Numbered from the stretch's first letter, positions 16,805 to 26,398 are shown. The stretch is 64,000 bases of DNA from Silvibacterium dinghuense (GCF_004123295.1 NZ_SDMK01000001.1:2108001-2172000), one strand, 5' to 3'. The notes: generated from the letters alone by a model not told the origin. Program-made: numbers and translations.

Positions 16805-16932
16805 GCGTAAGAAATATTTCTTATGCGCGGTATGTCCGTTATGGGACAGCGACGTGTCTCAATATGGACACGCTTGTGTTGTTAGCAAGAAATACAATTC
16901 AAGATTTTTATTTCTGTTACCAAACGTAACAG
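16805..16932 (+). promoter_or_regulatory. Dyad-rich regulatory region upstream of the first Oar-like receptor
   Basis: Four dyads within 130 bases: TAAGAAATATTTCTTA (16808-16823, perfect, with GCG/CGC outside); TGTCC/GGACA (16833-16837, 16844-16848); CGTGTC/GACACG (16853-16858, 16867-16872); CTGTTAC/GTAACAG (16914-16920, 16926-16932). The region is much more AT-rich than its surroundings and lies 100-230 bases before the receptor start at 17033. It is probably an operator/promoter area; no single sigma-70 promoter stands out. The remaining 16714-16804 shows no gene I trust. Confidence 0.6.
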
Positions 16933-17032
16933 GACAGTGAATTGCCTTTGCATGTGGCGAGGGAAGGAATGCCCAGGCGAATCAGCCTCCTTCACCTTGA
17001 ACGAAAAACCCACATTCTTCAGGCAGGTTCGG

Positions 17033-20000
17033 ATGCGTCGTTTCGACGGTTTTCATGCACGTTTGACGTGTGTTTCTCTGATGCTGTTGGTGCTATTGCT
17101 GGGAGGCGGGCTGCGCGCGGCCGGCCAGGGAATCACAACCGGTTCCATCGCGGGTGTCGTGATGGATGCTTCCGGCGCAGTCGTACAGAACGCGACGGTA
17201 ACGGCAACAAACGTAGGCACGAACTATCACTCCGTGCAGCAGACACGCGGCGACGGCTCCTTCTCGCTGGTTAATATGCCGGTTGGATCGTATTCGCTGA
17301 TCATTGAAGCACAGGGCTTCCAGAAGCTCAGCATTAGCCTGGTCAATGTGATCGTTGGCGAGACCAATATCGGTCCTCAGAAGCTCAGCGTTGGAAGCAC
17401 CTCGGTCGTCCAGGTCGAGGGCAATGCAACGCCACTGCTCGATACCTCGGAAGCCCAGGTCTCGAACACCATCGATTCGCAGATGCTGCAGACCCTGCCC
17501 TTCGGCGGCGGCTTCGATACGGCCGCTCTCCTAAGCCCGGGCGTCGTGATTACTCACGATCTCGCGTTCAGCAACAACAATGGCGCCTATGGCGGTTTCT
17601 CGTCGGAGGGTCAGAGCGGCCGCGCCAACAATTCGGAAATCGACGGCCAGTCGAATAACGACAACTCCGTGGGCGGCCCGCAGGTCTTCTTTTCGAATGA
17701 AGATGCTCTCGACAACGTACAGATCATCACCAATAACTTCAGCGCCCAGTATGGCCGCAACGCCGGCTCCGTTATCAACTATGTAACTCGCTCGGGCAGC
17801 AACCAGATCCACGGCACGGCGTTTTACAAATATGAGGGCAACTGGGGCGAGTCGTTCGCCCAAGGCCAGAAGAGTTCCTGGCAGGGATATTGCTTGCCCG
17901 GTCAGCAGCCCACCACTTCCAATGAGTGCGTTACGCCAACCCTGACCCGTTTCACCGATAACGTCGTCGGCGGCACGCTCGGTGGTCCGGTACTCAAGGA
18001 CAAGCTGTTTTTCTTCGGCAGTGCCCTATTTAACCGCAGCCATTATGGCGGTGGCGCCACTAATCTCACCTCGTCCATTACACCCACCCCCGCAGGTCTT
18101 TCGGACCTCACGTCGGCCTTCCCCAATGCTCCCGGTGTGGCCGCATTGGTCAACAACGGACCGTACTCGATCACGACCGGCAATCCGCAGGTTGCAGGCG
18201 TCACCTACCAGGTTCCGGTCACCTACAACGGTCAGACCATCACGATTCCCTTTGCCGGTGTTACCCGTTCGATCCCGGCGCAGTCCAACGACGAAGAAGT
18301 GATGGCGCGCCTGGACTATCAGCAGGGAAGGGAGCACTTCTTCCTTCGCTACTTCTACCAGGACGATCCGTATATCAACGCAAGCGGCGGCTCCAGCGTG
18401 CCGGAAGGTAATTGGTACAACGAGCCCGACCACGCCCAGTCGATCGGCGCAGACTGGGAACACACTTTCACTCCGAATCTTGTCAACCAACTCCGCTACT
18501 CTTTCCAGCAGACCTCGATCCTCTTCCAGGGCGGCGCGCAGCCGAACTGCACGGTAAACACACCTGACCAGTGCACAGCGAGCATCGGCTTTTCCGGCGA
18601 CGTGACACCGACCAGCGAAAGCGATGGTCAGACTCCGGGCAAGATCGGCATGATGGGCTTCGGCTATGCGGACAATCTTCCCCAGGGCCGTACCGTGAAG
18701 GTGACCCAGGTACAGGACAATGCCACCTGGACCAGTGGCAAGCAGACCATCCTCTTCGGTGGCGAGTGGAGCTATCAGAACTCGCCCAACCCCTTCCTGC
18801 CTTACTACGAAGGCGCGATGACCTTCTCGGGTTCTTCTACCGATCCCACCAACCCGGTGATGAACAACTTCCTCGATGGCACAACGAGCGCTTTTACGCT
18901 GGCCAACGGCACCTTCACCACCAAGTTCACCGAGCCCGACTACGCTGCCTATATCCAGGATGACTGGAAGGCCACGCCGAACCTTACTCTGAACCTTGGC
19001 CTGCGCTACGAGTTCTTCACCCAGGCCATCAACCTGCTCCACGACGAAACAGTGAAGCGGGAAGAAAATGCGGCAACTGCTTTCTGGGATCAGAGCTTGC
19101 CGCTCTCCGTGCGTACTTATCCCTATACCAAGCCGGAATACAAGAACTTCCAGCCGCGCCTCGGTTTTGCTTATAGCCCAGAGAGCCTCAAGGACAAGGT
19201 TGTCGTCCGTGGCGGCTTTGCCATCAACTTCAACCCGGCTTTCTATAACATGTTCATCAATGCGGCATCCTCGTCGCCGGTTGTGAACAACGGCAGCATC
19301 ACGGGTTGCGGCACCACCATCACCTGCTTGCCTTCCGGCGGCGTACTCGCATCTCAGGTCCGCGCACAGAATCTGCAGTACATTCCCACGGGTGGCAATC
19401 CCGGATCGCGTAACACCACCAACAACACCAGCGACTTCCGCAACCCCTACACGGAATCGTGGTATTTCGGTTTTGAGACTGCGCTCGGCAGCAGGGCTTC
19501 GCTCGATGTGAAGTATGTCGGCAACCATCAGGTCGCGAGCTTCCAGAGCATCGATGGCAATCCTTACCTGCTGGACATCAAGAACGAGTTTCCAGCGTAT
19601 GCGAACATCGACCTCTGCACGGATGACACCCAGCCCGGTTATGGCCGTCCGGATTGCACCCATGCCAACGTGCGTACCCGCGATAACGGCGGTTTCGCCC
19701 TCTATAACTCGCTCCAGTTCCAGTTGCAGACCCACAAGTGGCACGGCCTGACGACCATTACCAACTACAGCTATAGCCGGACGATCGACAACACCTCGGA
19801 TGTCTTCAGCACGTTTGCGGCCGGTAACTCGATCACCTTCTCTGAGAACCCGTTGAACCCGAACCAGCCGGAACGCGGCCTGAGCGGCGTATCGCTCAAG
19901 CACGTGGTATCGAGCGGCTTCCATTATGAACTGCCCTTCTTCGCGGAAGAGCATACTCTCGTGGCTAAGGCACTGGGTGGATGGATTCTGGGTGCCATCT

Positions 20001-20578
20001 ACACCTTCAACACCGGTCAGCCGGGTACGCCGTATCAGTATGGCTTCTTCGGCGATGGTGCCGGCTACCAGAGCTACACGGACGATACCTCTTTCATGAA
20101 CTGGCAGTTGAGTGGGTATGATGTGGCGCGTCCAGTGCTCTCAAACCCCAAGGCTCCCATCAACAAGGTCGGTATCTACGATGCGGATGGCTCGGTCTGC
20201 GGTGGCATCGGTTACTACAACTGGGCGGATTGCACGCCCGTCAGCTCGTCGCAGGTGCACTGGCTCCGCAATACGCAGGCGCTGGTGCAGCATCTCGGTG
20301 CGAAGTCTCCGTATATTGGCGTAGGCCGCAACACGGTCTTCTCCAAGGCGTGGTCGAACATGGACTTGAATCTCTTCAAGGAAGAGAAGGTGAACGAGAA
20401 GCTTCGCGTTCAGCTTCAGCTCATCATGTACAACGCACTTAACAACCAGAACCTCGGTACGCCGGATCTGGGCATCGACGACGTCAGCGATACCCCAAGC
20501 GGAAATACTTTCGAGGATTCCCGCTGGAGCTATGGTCACAACCGCAATACGCAGTTGGCGATCAAGTTCCTCTTCTAA
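17033..20578 (+). CDS. TonB-dependent receptor, Oar-like, with carboxypeptidase-regulatory domain
   Basis: 1,181 residues from ATG 17033; the frame is open to 16937, but the 17033 start (MRRFDGFHARLTC) gives the better signal peptide, ending AAGQG. Next comes a carboxypeptidase-regulatory-like beta sandwich ('GSIAGVVMDASGAVVQNATVTATN' onward), a plug-like region ('SNTIDSQMLQTLPFGG', 'NNSEIDGQSNNDN', 'QYGRNAGSVINYVTRSGSNQIHGTAF'), then a long outer-membrane barrel ending in the aromatic 'LAIKFLF'. Such proteins are numerous in Acidobacteria and are thought to import large or scarce substrates, often glycans, with TonB-ExbBD. No linked glycosidase shows the substrate. The upstream region is dyad-rich, so regulation is likely. 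Confidence 0.92.
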   Translation: MRRFDGFHARLTCVSLMLLVLLLGGGLRAAGQGITTGSIAGVVMDASGAVVQNATVTATNVGTNYHSVQQTRGDGSFSLVNMPVGSYSLIIEAQGFQKLSISLVNVIVGETNIGPQKLSVGSTSVVQVEGNATPLLDTSEAQVSNTIDSQMLQTLPFGGGFDTAALLSPGVVITHDLAFSNNNGAYGGFSSEGQSGRANNSEIDGQSNNDNSVGGPQVFFSNEDALDNVQIITNNFSAQYGRNAGSVINYVTRSGSNQIHGTAFYKYEGNWGESFAQGQKSSWQGYCLPGQQPTTSNECVTPTLTRFTDNVVGGTLGGPVLKDKLFFFGSALFNRSHYGGGATNLTSSITPTPAGLSDLTSAFPNAPGVAALVNNGPYSITTGNPQVAGVTYQVPVTYNGQTITIPFAGVTRSIPAQSNDEEVMARLDYQQGREHFFLRYFYQDDPYINASGGSSVPEGNWYNEPDHAQSIGADWEHTFTPNLVNQLRYSFQQTSILFQGGAQPNCTVNTPDQCTASIGFSGDVTPTSESDGQTPGKIGMMGFGYADNLPQGRTVKVTQVQDNATWTSGKQTILFGGEWSYQNSPNPFLPYYEGAMTFSGSSTDPTNPVMNNFLDGTTSAFTLANGTFTTKFTEPDYAAYIQDDWKATPNLTLNLGLRYEFFTQAINLLHDETVKREENAATAFWDQSLPLSVRTYPYTKPEYKNFQPRLGFAYSPESLKDKVVVRGGFAINFNPAFYNMFINAASSSPVVNNGSITGCGTTITCLPSGGVLASQVRAQNLQYIPTGGNPGSRNTTNNTSDFRNPYTESWYFGFETALGSRASLDVKYVGNHQVASFQSIDGNPYLLDIKNEFPAYANIDLCTDDTQPGYGRPDCTHANVRTRDNGGFALYNSLQFQLQTHKWHGLTTITNYSYSRTIDNTSDVFSTFAAGNSITFSENPLNPNQPERGLSGVSLKHVVSSGFHYELPFFAEEHTLVAKALGGWILGAIYTFNTGQPGTPYQYGFFGDGAGYQSYTDDTSFMNWQLSGYDVARPVLSNPKAPINKVGIYDADGSVCGGIGYYNWADCTPVSSSQVHWLRNTQALVQHLGAKSPYIGVGRNTVFSKAWSNMDLNLFKEEKVNEKLRVQLQLIMYNALNNQNLGTPDLGIDDVSDTPSGNTFEDSRWSYGHNRNTQLAIKFLF

Positions 20579-20600
20579 CCAGGAATGACCATCAGCACAG

Positions 20601-20640
20601 ACAGAGGAGCCGCGGCAAAATGCCGCGGCTCCTCTGTTTT
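20601..20640. terminator. Strong bidirectional terminator hairpin
   Basis: Perfect 17-base stem ACAGAGGAGCCGCGGCA / TGCCGCGGCTCCTCTGT (20601-20617, 20621-20637) with a 3-base loop and TTTT on the plus strand. It separates the receptor gene from the convergent aminotransferase. Confidence 0.92.
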
Positions 20641-20648
20641 CGGATGAA

Positions 20649-22010
20649 TCAAAGTGCCTGGTCTGCAATCGTCAACGCGCGATCGAAGACTTCCACTGCG
20701 GCATCAATCTGGCTCTTCTCGATGATGAGTGGCGGAGCGATGACAAAGTGGCTGATCCAGGCCTGCAGCGACACACCGTTCTTCATGCATTCCGCGGCAA
20801 CCTGATCGACGACGGTGGGCTTACCGTCGACCTTGTCCTGCTTGGTGTTGAAGGGTGTCTTCTTCTGCTGATCGCGGACGAGATCGACGGCCCAGAAGAG
20901 GCCGAGACCACGCACCTCTCCGATGGAGGGATGCTTTAGCTTAAGGGCATGCAGCTTCTCGCCTAAATATGCGCCCATTTCCTTTGCGCGTGCGACAAGC
21001 CCGAGCCGCTGCATTTCGCCGATAGCGGCGATCGCAGGACCGAGCGTGATGGGATGCGCCTCGTAGGTGTGGCCATGCGCGAAGAAGTGATCTTCGAAGT
21101 AGTCGGCGATGGTCTGCGTGGTGGCGCAGAGCCCGAGTGGCACATAGGCCGAGGTGATGCCCTTGGCGGTGACGAGAATATCCGGCTTAACGCCCCAGTG
21201 ATTGACCGCGAACCATTCGCCCGTGCGTCCCCAACCAGACATAACTTCATCAGCAATTAATAAGACACCATGACGGTTACATATTTCACGCAGACGCGGT
21301 AAATACTCTGGAGGTGGTACAAGCACGCCATTTGTCCCAACCACCGGCTCGACGAGTACTGCGGCGACGTCGCTCTCGTTTTCGATCATGTGCTCGAGGT
21401 AATCGGCACATGCAATGCCACAGCCCGGATATGTGTGCTTGATCGGGCACTTGTAGCAGTGCACCTCGGGGGCGAAGAGAAAGCCCTGACCTTTACCGCC
21501 CGGCTCCATGGCCCAGCGGCGAGGGTCGCCGGTGGCAGCGATCGAAGCCATGGTCGAACCATGATAAGAGCGATAGCGGGCGATGATCTTCGTCTTGCCC
21601 GTATACATGCGCGCGATTTTGAAGGCAGCCTCGTTTGCCTCTGTGCCTGATGTCGCGAAGAAGAACTTGGTCAGCCCATCGGGTAAGACATCGAGGAGCA
21701 GGCGGCTTAACTCGGCGCGTGCATCGGTGGCATAAGAGGGCATGATGTAGGCGAGCTTCTGCGCCTGCTCGCCGATGGCCCGGATTACGGCCTGATTCTT
21801 GTGGCCCAGGTTCGAGCACATGAGCTGTGCCGAGAAGTCGAGATACTGTTTGCCTGATGCATCGGTGAAGGTGCAGCCCTCGGCATCAACGATGTGCAGC
21901 GGCTTCCATGATTTCTGATAGCGCCATGTGCCGTAATTGTGTTGCCGCGTGAGAGTGACGACTTCGTCGCTGCTGAGTGAGTTGCGGGGATTGAAAACGG
22001 TATCGCTCAT
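20649..22010 (-). CDS. Class III PLP-dependent aminotransferase
   Basis: 453-residue cytoplasmic aminotransferase. The PLP lysine lies in 'DILVTAKGITSAYVPLGLC'; 'LIADEVMSGWGRTGEWFAVNHWG' gives the Asp that contacts the pyridine nitrogen; 'FFATSGTEANEAAFKIARMYTGKTKII' and 'YRSYHGSTMASIAATGD' bind the phosphate. An insertion with three cysteines ('HCYKCPIKHTYPGCGIAC', about 180-197) is notable and occurs in the omega-transaminase/aspartate-aminotransferase-family group. The amino donor is unknown. It is monocistronic, with strong terminators around it. Confidence 0.92.
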   Translation of the reverse strand: MSDTVFNPRNSLSSDEVVTLTRQHNYGTWRYQKSWKPLHIVDAEGCTFTDASGKQYLDFSAQLMCSNLGHKNQAVIRAIGEQAQKLAYIMPSYATDARAELSRLLLDVLPDGLTKFFFATSGTEANEAAFKIARMYTGKTKIIARYRSYHGSTMASIAATGDPRRWAMEPGGKGQGFLFAPEVHCYKCPIKHTYPGCGIACADYLEHMIENESDVAAVLVEPVVGTNGVLVPPPEYLPRLREICNRHGVLLIADEVMSGWGRTGEWFAVNHWGVKPDILVTAKGITSAYVPLGLCATTQTIADYFEDHFFAHGHTYEAHPITLGPAIAAIGEMQRLGLVARAKEMGAYLGEKLHALKLKHPSIGEVRGLGLFWAVDLVRDQQKKTPFNTKQDKVDGKPTVVDQVAAECMKNGVSLQAWISHFVIAPPLIIEKSQIDAAVEVFDRALTIADQAL

Positions 22011-22230
22011 GATGTCCGCCTTTGCCCTCTACTCTATCGCGGCAGGCGGATGTTCCGTCATCGGAGCGTCTTCTTGATGAAGTGGGATTCGCTGCTGCAG
22101 GCTTTGCTTTCGTTGGCGGCCTGGTTCTCGTAAATTTTCACAGCGCAACTTTGATGGATGCCTCGGGTCCATCCCCGTGTGGCTGAGAGTGCTGTCTGCA
22201 GGCAGTGGCTCCGTTACGAGGAGTGAAGCG

Positions 22231-22671
22231 ATGAACAAAGCAAAGTGGATCTTGAGCGCGGCAGCACTTTTCCTGCCGCTTGCAGCACAGGCGCAGTATG
22301 GAGGTTACGGTCCCAGACCCTACCCCCCTCCCTTTGCGCAACAGCGTCCGGAGATGGTCTTGGGCACCGCGCATGTGGATGGTCCGGTGGATCACGATGA
22401 TATCAAGGTCGATCGCTATGCGGGACGTTTTCATTTCGTGCTGCTGCAGGTGCACGATGCGCCGATTCGCTTCGACCACGTGGTGATTCATTATGCCGAT
22501 GGGGCTGCAGAGACACTGCCGGTGAGTACCTTCATCCCGCCGAGTGGCACCAGCCGTTGGATTGCGTTGCCTGGCGGCGAGCGCCGTATTCATAGTCTCG
22601 AGCTCTGGTATGCGCGGGCTGAGCCTGGCAACCCGATCCGTCCCGAGGTCGAACTCTTCGGCGCACCGTAA
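22231..22671 (+). CDS. Secreted DUF2541-like hypothetical protein
   Basis: 146 residues from ATG 22231, preceded by AGGAG at 22218-22222. An N-terminal signal (MNKAKWILSAAALFLPLAAQAQ) targets it to the periplasm or beyond; then a Gly/Pro/Tyr-rich stretch (YGGYGPRPYPPP), then a beta-rich domain with 'DHDDIKVDRYAGRFHFVLLQVHDAPIRFDHVVIHYADGAAETLPV' and 'SRWIALPGGERRIHSLELWYA', which resembles DUF2541. Function unknown. A REP-like terminator follows. The 220 bases before it hold no gene or motif I can support. Confidence 0.8.
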   Translation: MNKAKWILSAAALFLPLAAQAQYGGYGPRPYPPPFAQQRPEMVLGTAHVDGPVDHDDIKVDRYAGRFHFVLLQVHDAPIRFDHVVIHYADGAAETLPVSTFIPPSGTSRWIALPGGERRIHSLELWYARAEPGNPIRPEVELFGAP

Positions 22672-22696
22672 GCAGCGAGTCAGCAGGGGAGCAGCC

Positions 22697-22775
22697 AGCA
22701 GTCAGGCACAAAAGCGGCCAGCAGAAGCACCGCTCCTGCTGGCCGCTTTATCACTGACCGTACCTGCGCCTGACC
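22697..22775. repeat. REP-like terminator palindrome, copy A
   Basis: Nested inverted repeat: outer arms GTCAGGC/GCCTGAC (22701-22707, 22768-22774) and an inner perfect 14-base stem AAAGCGGCCAGCAG/CTGCTGGCCGCTTT (22711-22724, 22736-22749). Sits between convergent genes, so it can terminate both. Its flanks (AGGCACAAA..CGGCCAG; GGCCGCTTTATCACTG) recur around the four-helix-bundle gene at 28143-28611. Confidence 0.85.
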
Positions 22776-22785
22776 GCTGATTGCT

Positions 22786-24102
22786 TCAGCGTGCCTTGGC
22801 AGCCAGGGTCTCTGCTACCGATGCAAATGCTTTGCGCGAAGCTGCAATTGTCGCTTCAGCATCCGCGATGGAGTGGGCGATGCCGAGGAAGGCAGCCTCA
22901 TATTGCGAGCAGGGAAGCCAGATGCCCTGTTCCATCATGGCGCGATGGAAGACGGCAAAGGTTGCGGTGTCGGATTGTGCCGCGCTTGCGTAGTCGGTGA
23001 CCGGTGAGCCGGTGAAGAACCAGGTCCACATCGCCCCCACGCGATTCGTGGTCATTGCGATACCAGCCTTCGAGGCTTCCGCCGCGACACCATTTGCAAC
23101 GGTGTCTGTGACAGATTCAAGTTGCGCGTAGACCTCGACACGATGCTTTACGAGATATCCGACCGTCGCAATGCCTGCCGCCATGGCCAGAGGATTGCCG
23201 CTGAGCGTTCCGGCCTGATAGACGGGGCCGAGCGGCGCGAGCTGATTCATGATCTCGGCGCGTCCGCCGAAGGCCGCGCAGGGAAGGCCTCCGCCGACAA
23301 TCTTGCCGAGCGTGGTCAGATCGGGCTGGATGCGGTAGAGCTCCTGCGCGCCGCCGAGTGAGAGGCGGAAGCCGGTCATGACCTCGTCGAAGATCAGCAG
23401 TGCGCCCTCGACGGTTGTCAGGGCGCGAAGTGCTTCGAGGTAGCCATGGCCGGGCGGAATGGTGCCTGCGTTGCCGACCACCGGTTCGACGATAATCGCT
23501 GCGATTTGATCCTTATACGTAGCGAATGCTTTTTGTACCGCGTCGAGATCGTTGAAAGGCAGCGCCAGTGTCAGGTGCGCGATCTCATCGGGTACGCCGG
23601 CCGAGCCGGGGATGCTGAAGGTGGCGACGCCGGAGCCGGCCTTCACCAGCAGGCCGTCGGAGTGGCCGTGATAGCAGCCCTCGAACTTGATGATGTACTT
23701 GCGGCCGGTGAAGGCGCGCGCCAGGCGGATGGCCGACATCGTTGCCTCGGTGCCTGAGCTCACGAAGCGCAGTTTCTCGATCGAAGGGAAAGCCTTCACG
23801 ACCAGCTCGGCGAGATCGCCTTCGGCAGCGGTCGAAGCGCCGAAGCTGGCCGAGCGCGTGGCCGCGGCCTGGATGGCCTCGACGGCGGGCGGAAAGGCAT
23901 GGCCGAGGATCATCGGCCCCCAGGAGCCGAAGTAGTCGATGTAGCGGTTTCCGTCCTCATCCCAGAGATAGGCACCCTGGCCGCGGGTGACAAAAGGCGG
24001 ATGGCCGCCGACGGCGCGGAAGGCGCGGACAGGCGAGTCAACGCCGCCGGGCAAAAGGCTCTCGGCGCGCTGCTGGAGGGCGGCGGAACGGGCGTGGTTC
24101 AT
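22786..24102 (-). CDS. hemL: Glutamate-1-semialdehyde 2,1-aminomutase
   Basis: 438 residues. Converts glutamate-1-semialdehyde into 5-aminolevulinate, the C5 entry to haem and other tetrapyrroles. PLP lysine in '[24 protein letters not shown]'; '[22 protein letters not shown]', '[46 protein letters not shown]' and the N-terminal '[18 protein letters not shown]' are specific to HemL among class III enzymes. No other haem gene is near. A small gap separates it from the carbonic anhydrase gene on the same strand. Confidence 0.96.
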   Translation of the reverse strand: MNHARSAALQQRAESLLPGGVDSPVRAFRAVGGHPPFVTRGQGAYLWDEDGNRYIDYFGSWGPMILGHAFPPAVEAIQAAATRSASFGASTAAEGDLAELVVKAFPSIEKLRFVSSGTEATMSAIRLARAFTGRKYIIKFEGCYHGHSDGLLVKAGSGVATFSIPGSAGVPDEIAHLTLALPFNDLDAVQKAFATYKDQIAAIIVEPVVGNAGTIPPGHGYLEALRALTTVEGALLIFDEVMTGFRLSLGGAQELYRIQPDLTTLGKIVGGGLPCAAFGGRAEIMNQLAPLGPVYQAGTLSGNPLAMAAGIATVGYLVKHRVEVYAQLESVTDTVANGVAAEASKAGIAMTTNRVGAMWTWFFTGSPVTDYASAAQSDTATFAVFHRAMMEQGIWLPCSQYEAAFLGIAHSIADAEATIAASRKAFASVAETLAAKAR

Positions 24103-24124
24103 GCCTTCCAGTATAGAAGCGCTG

Positions 24125-24649
24125 CTACCGCCAGTTCTTTTGTTCTTCCAGGTAGATCTTTGTGTAGTCGAGGTAATTGCGCGCGTACTTGAGGATCATC
24201 TCGCGGTCGTCGGAGGTGAGCTCGCGGCGCACCTTGCCGGGCACGCCGGCCACCAGCGCTCGCGGCGGCACCTTCATGTTTTCGGGAATGAGCGCGCCGG
24301 CGGCGACGATCGAGCCCTCGCCGATGTGGGCGTTGTTCATGATGGTCGCCCCCATGCCGATGAGGCAGGCATCCTCGATGACGCAGCCGTGCACCGTGGC
24401 GTTGTGGCCGATGGTGACGTATTCGCCGACGATGACCGGGTACAGGTGCCGCATGCCGTGCAGCACGGCGCAGTCCTGCACGTTCGAGTGCGCGCCCAGG
24501 CGGATGGAGTGCACGTCGCCGCGGAGGACGGCGTTCATCCAGACGCTTGCGTGCTCGCCAAGCACCACGTCGCCGAGAATCTGCGCAGAGGCGTCGACAT
24601 AGCAGCTATCGGGAATGACGGGCGTGTGGCCCTGGTAGGTACGGATCAT
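24125..24649 (-). CDS. Gamma-class carbonic anhydrase family protein
   Basis: 174-residue left-handed beta-helix hexapeptide-repeat protein of the gamma carbonic anhydrase / PaaY / YrdA group. Repeats run from '[42 protein letters not shown]' to '[30 protein letters not shown]'. The three metal His positions are plausible in [12 protein letters not shown] and NNAHIG. It probably forms a trimer; true carbonic anhydrase activity is not certain. C-terminal helix '[18 protein letters not shown]' is typical. Confidence 0.92.
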   Translation of the reverse strand: MIRTYQGHTPVIPDSCYVDASAQILGDVVLGEHASVWMNAVLRGDVHSIRLGAHSNVQDCAVLHGMRHLYPVIVGEYVTIGHNATVHGCVIEDACLIGMGATIMNNAHIGEGSIVAAGALIPENMKVPPRALVAGVPGKVRRELTSDDREMILKYARNYLDYTKIYLEEQKNWR

Positions 24650-24662
24650 GATGAATCTGATA

Positions 24663-25325
24663 TTAAGCTTGCGAGATGGAATATCCCATCCGGATATTCC
24701 ATGTGGGCTTCATGGTTTGAATCAAGGCAATCTCTAAGCCTGCCGCAGTGTTTACCGGGAGTCCATTCCATACAGTTGACTCAGGAGTTGCAGCCAAGAC
24801 CTCCACCTCAAAACCTTCTGCAATTGCAGCCTTAATTTGCTTATGAACTCGAGCACTTGTTCTCTGGCGCTCATGACCGCGACGGTACTGGTCCATACGA
24901 CCTCTCAGTCCCCGCAGAGATAAGCCTACATATACAACCGTGTCTTTGAGGACAAAAGCATAGACCCCGGGCTCAACTGGGCACGAACCCTCAAAGATAA
25001 ACGCATCGGGAGATATAAGAACCCACCTCCCAATGTGTCTGAATCCTGAGCGAATCAACATCGCGGGTTGGCCAGTTGGCAAATGCAAAGTTGCGGTCGA
25101 AATATGCGATTGAGAAACGTCTGCTTGCTGTGGCATGCTGCGGGATGCAGATATATTTCCAATCCCAGAGCGAACTAAAACATTGCGAACATGCTGATAT
25201 CGGATTGAGAGCAAATCCCTAATTTCGGTTCGCGAATACCCTGCTTGCGCTAACGCCCTAATCTTGTCGGCTGTCTTCACGAGCCCTCTGATTGAAGTTT
25301 TGGGTGATAAGCGTTCCAAATTCAT
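24663..25325 (-). CDS. Helix-turn-helix / GIY-YIG nuclease fusion
   Basis: 220 residues from ATG 25325, chosen because an AGGAG lies 6-7 bases before it. The N-terminal segment (about 12-50, 'KTADKIRALAQAGYSRTEIRDLLSIRYQHVRNVLVRSGI') reads as a recombinase-type helix-turn-helix; the C-terminal half is a GIY-YIG nuclease with 'GVYAFVLKDTVVYVGLSLRGLRGRMDQYRRG' and the later Glu-containing 'AAGLEIALIQTMKPTWN'. Its base composition is clearly lower in GC than its neighbours, which suggests recent acquisition. A site-specific or mobile-element-derived nuclease is possible; no repeats or partner genes are visible. Confidence 0.82.
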   Translation of the reverse strand: MNLERLSPKTSIRGLVKTADKIRALAQAGYSRTEIRDLLSIRYQHVRNVLVRSGIGNISASRSMPQQADVSQSHISTATLHLPTGQPAMLIRSGFRHIGRWVLISPDAFIFEGSCPVEPGVYAFVLKDTVVYVGLSLRGLRGRMDQYRRGHERQRTSARVHKQIKAAIAEGFEVEVLAATPESTVWNGLPVNTAAGLEIALIQTMKPTWNIRMGYSISQA

Positions 25326-25432
25326 CTCAACTCCTGCTCCAGGCATCGCAGTGTAGCAGCCTTTATCTGTACAGGAGGTCGTTGATCTAACATCAGAGAC
25401 TATTTCTTTGCAAGGCATCGGAACAGGTCTCT

Positions 25433-25864
25433 TTATTTGAGGATGTCAGCGCCGCATCCGCTCTGGGCCTGTTGCCAGGCACGGTCGGTGATCCATGGCG
25501 TGGTAACACCGTCGGCCGTGGCGCGGACATCGGCCGAAAAAGCCGAGACCGTCTGCATGGAAACATCGCGTCCGGCGCGGATGTAAACGGTGTGCTCCGT
25601 GCGCTGGGCCATCCGCTGCTTGATCGCCGCGAGCGCATCTTTGCGCGTGTAGGTCGAGGCGTCGATCTGCACCGCATCGTCTCCCTGCATGGTCAGGTAA
25701 AGGGCGTTGCATCGTTGAGCCGCGCTCATTTTATCTGGCTGGGCGAAGGTCACCACAGAGGCGCGAGGCTGCGCGGAGTGCCGGAAGAAAGCGATGCAGG
25801 AAACGACAATCAGGATGACGAAGAGGGCAAGCCTCAAAGCGCTACGCGGCGCGACAAACTTCAT
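25433..25864 (-). CDS. Single-pass membrane protein, possibly ExbD/TolR-like
   Basis: 143 residues. One hydrophobic segment near 10-27 (LRLALFVILIVVSCIAFF), then a small periplasmic domain: 'LTMQGDDAVQIDASTYTRKDALAAIKQRMAQRTEHTVYIRAGRDVSMQTVSAFSADVRATADG', whose pattern resembles the C-terminal domain of ExbD/TolR. The N-terminal ExbD Asp in the membrane segment is not obvious, and no exbB is adjacent, so it may be a stand-alone relative. Function is uncertain. Confidence 0.6.
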   Translation of the reverse strand: MKFVAPRSALRLALFVILIVVSCIAFFRHSAQPRASVVTFAQPDKMSAAQRCNALYLTMQGDDAVQIDASTYTRKDALAAIKQRMAQRTEHTVYIRAGRDVSMQTVSAFSADVRATADGVTTPWITDRAWQQAQSGCGADILK

Positions 25865-25942
25865 ATCCCTTTAGACGCCATTGAGCGTTGGGCTGTTCCC
25901 TGAACTGCTTGCATTCATACTGATTCCGAGGACCGTTTCTGT

Positions 25943-26398
25943 ATGCAGGTGATTGAAGCCACAACCATCCTTCAAGCCCCGATAGCCCGCTGTTTCGAGC
26001 TCTCGCTCAGCATCGACCTCGAGACAGAAGCCGGTCGAGCCCAGAAGCTCCGGGCGATTCGCGGCAGGACCTCGGGCATCATCGGCCCGAATGAGCAGGT
26101 GACGTGGCGAGCAAGGCAATTCGGCATCTGGGTAAGGCATACGAGCGTCATCAGCCAATATCGAGCGCCGGAGTTCTTTGAAGACAGCATGGTGCGCGGG
26201 GTCTTTCGGATTTTCCGGCACCAGCACTTCTTTCGGACGCTCACAGACGGAAGCACGGAGATGCGCGATCACCTCACCTTCGCGATGCCCTTCGGGGTGT
26301 TCGGACGAGCGGTTGAGGTTGCGCTTGTGCGGAGGCGGATGGAGGAGCTGCTATCCGCACGGAACAGGCAAATAAAGAGGGTAGCGGAAACCGGTTGA
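25943..26398 (+). CDS. SRPBCC (START-like) family protein
   Basis: 151-residue soluble protein. It begins with 'MQVIEATTILQAPIARCFELSLSIDLE', the standard first strand and helix of coenzyme Q-binding/cyclase-like SRPBCC proteins, and continues with 'ITGRTSGIIGPNEQVTWRARQFGIWVRHTSVIS'-type strands and 'MRDHLTFAMPFGVFGRAVEVALVRRRMEELL', the final long helix. It binds a hydrophobic ligand by analogy; none can be named. Its stop abuts the convergent YcxB-like gene. Confidence 0.82.
   Translation: MQVIEATTILQAPIARCFELSLSIDLETEAGRAQKLRAIRGRTSGIIGPNEQVTWRARQFGIWVRHTSVISQYRAPEFFEDSMVRGVFRIFRHQHFFRTLTDGSTEMRDHLTFAMPFGVFGRAVEVALVRRRMEELLSARNRQIKRVAETG

Noticed and set aside
18026-19954. 642-codon open frame antisense to the first receptor
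   Set aside because: It lies entirely over the receptor gene on the opposite strand, has no domain or signal I recognise, and its residue use (Val/Arg/Ala-rich) is what the GC-rich antisense frame produces.
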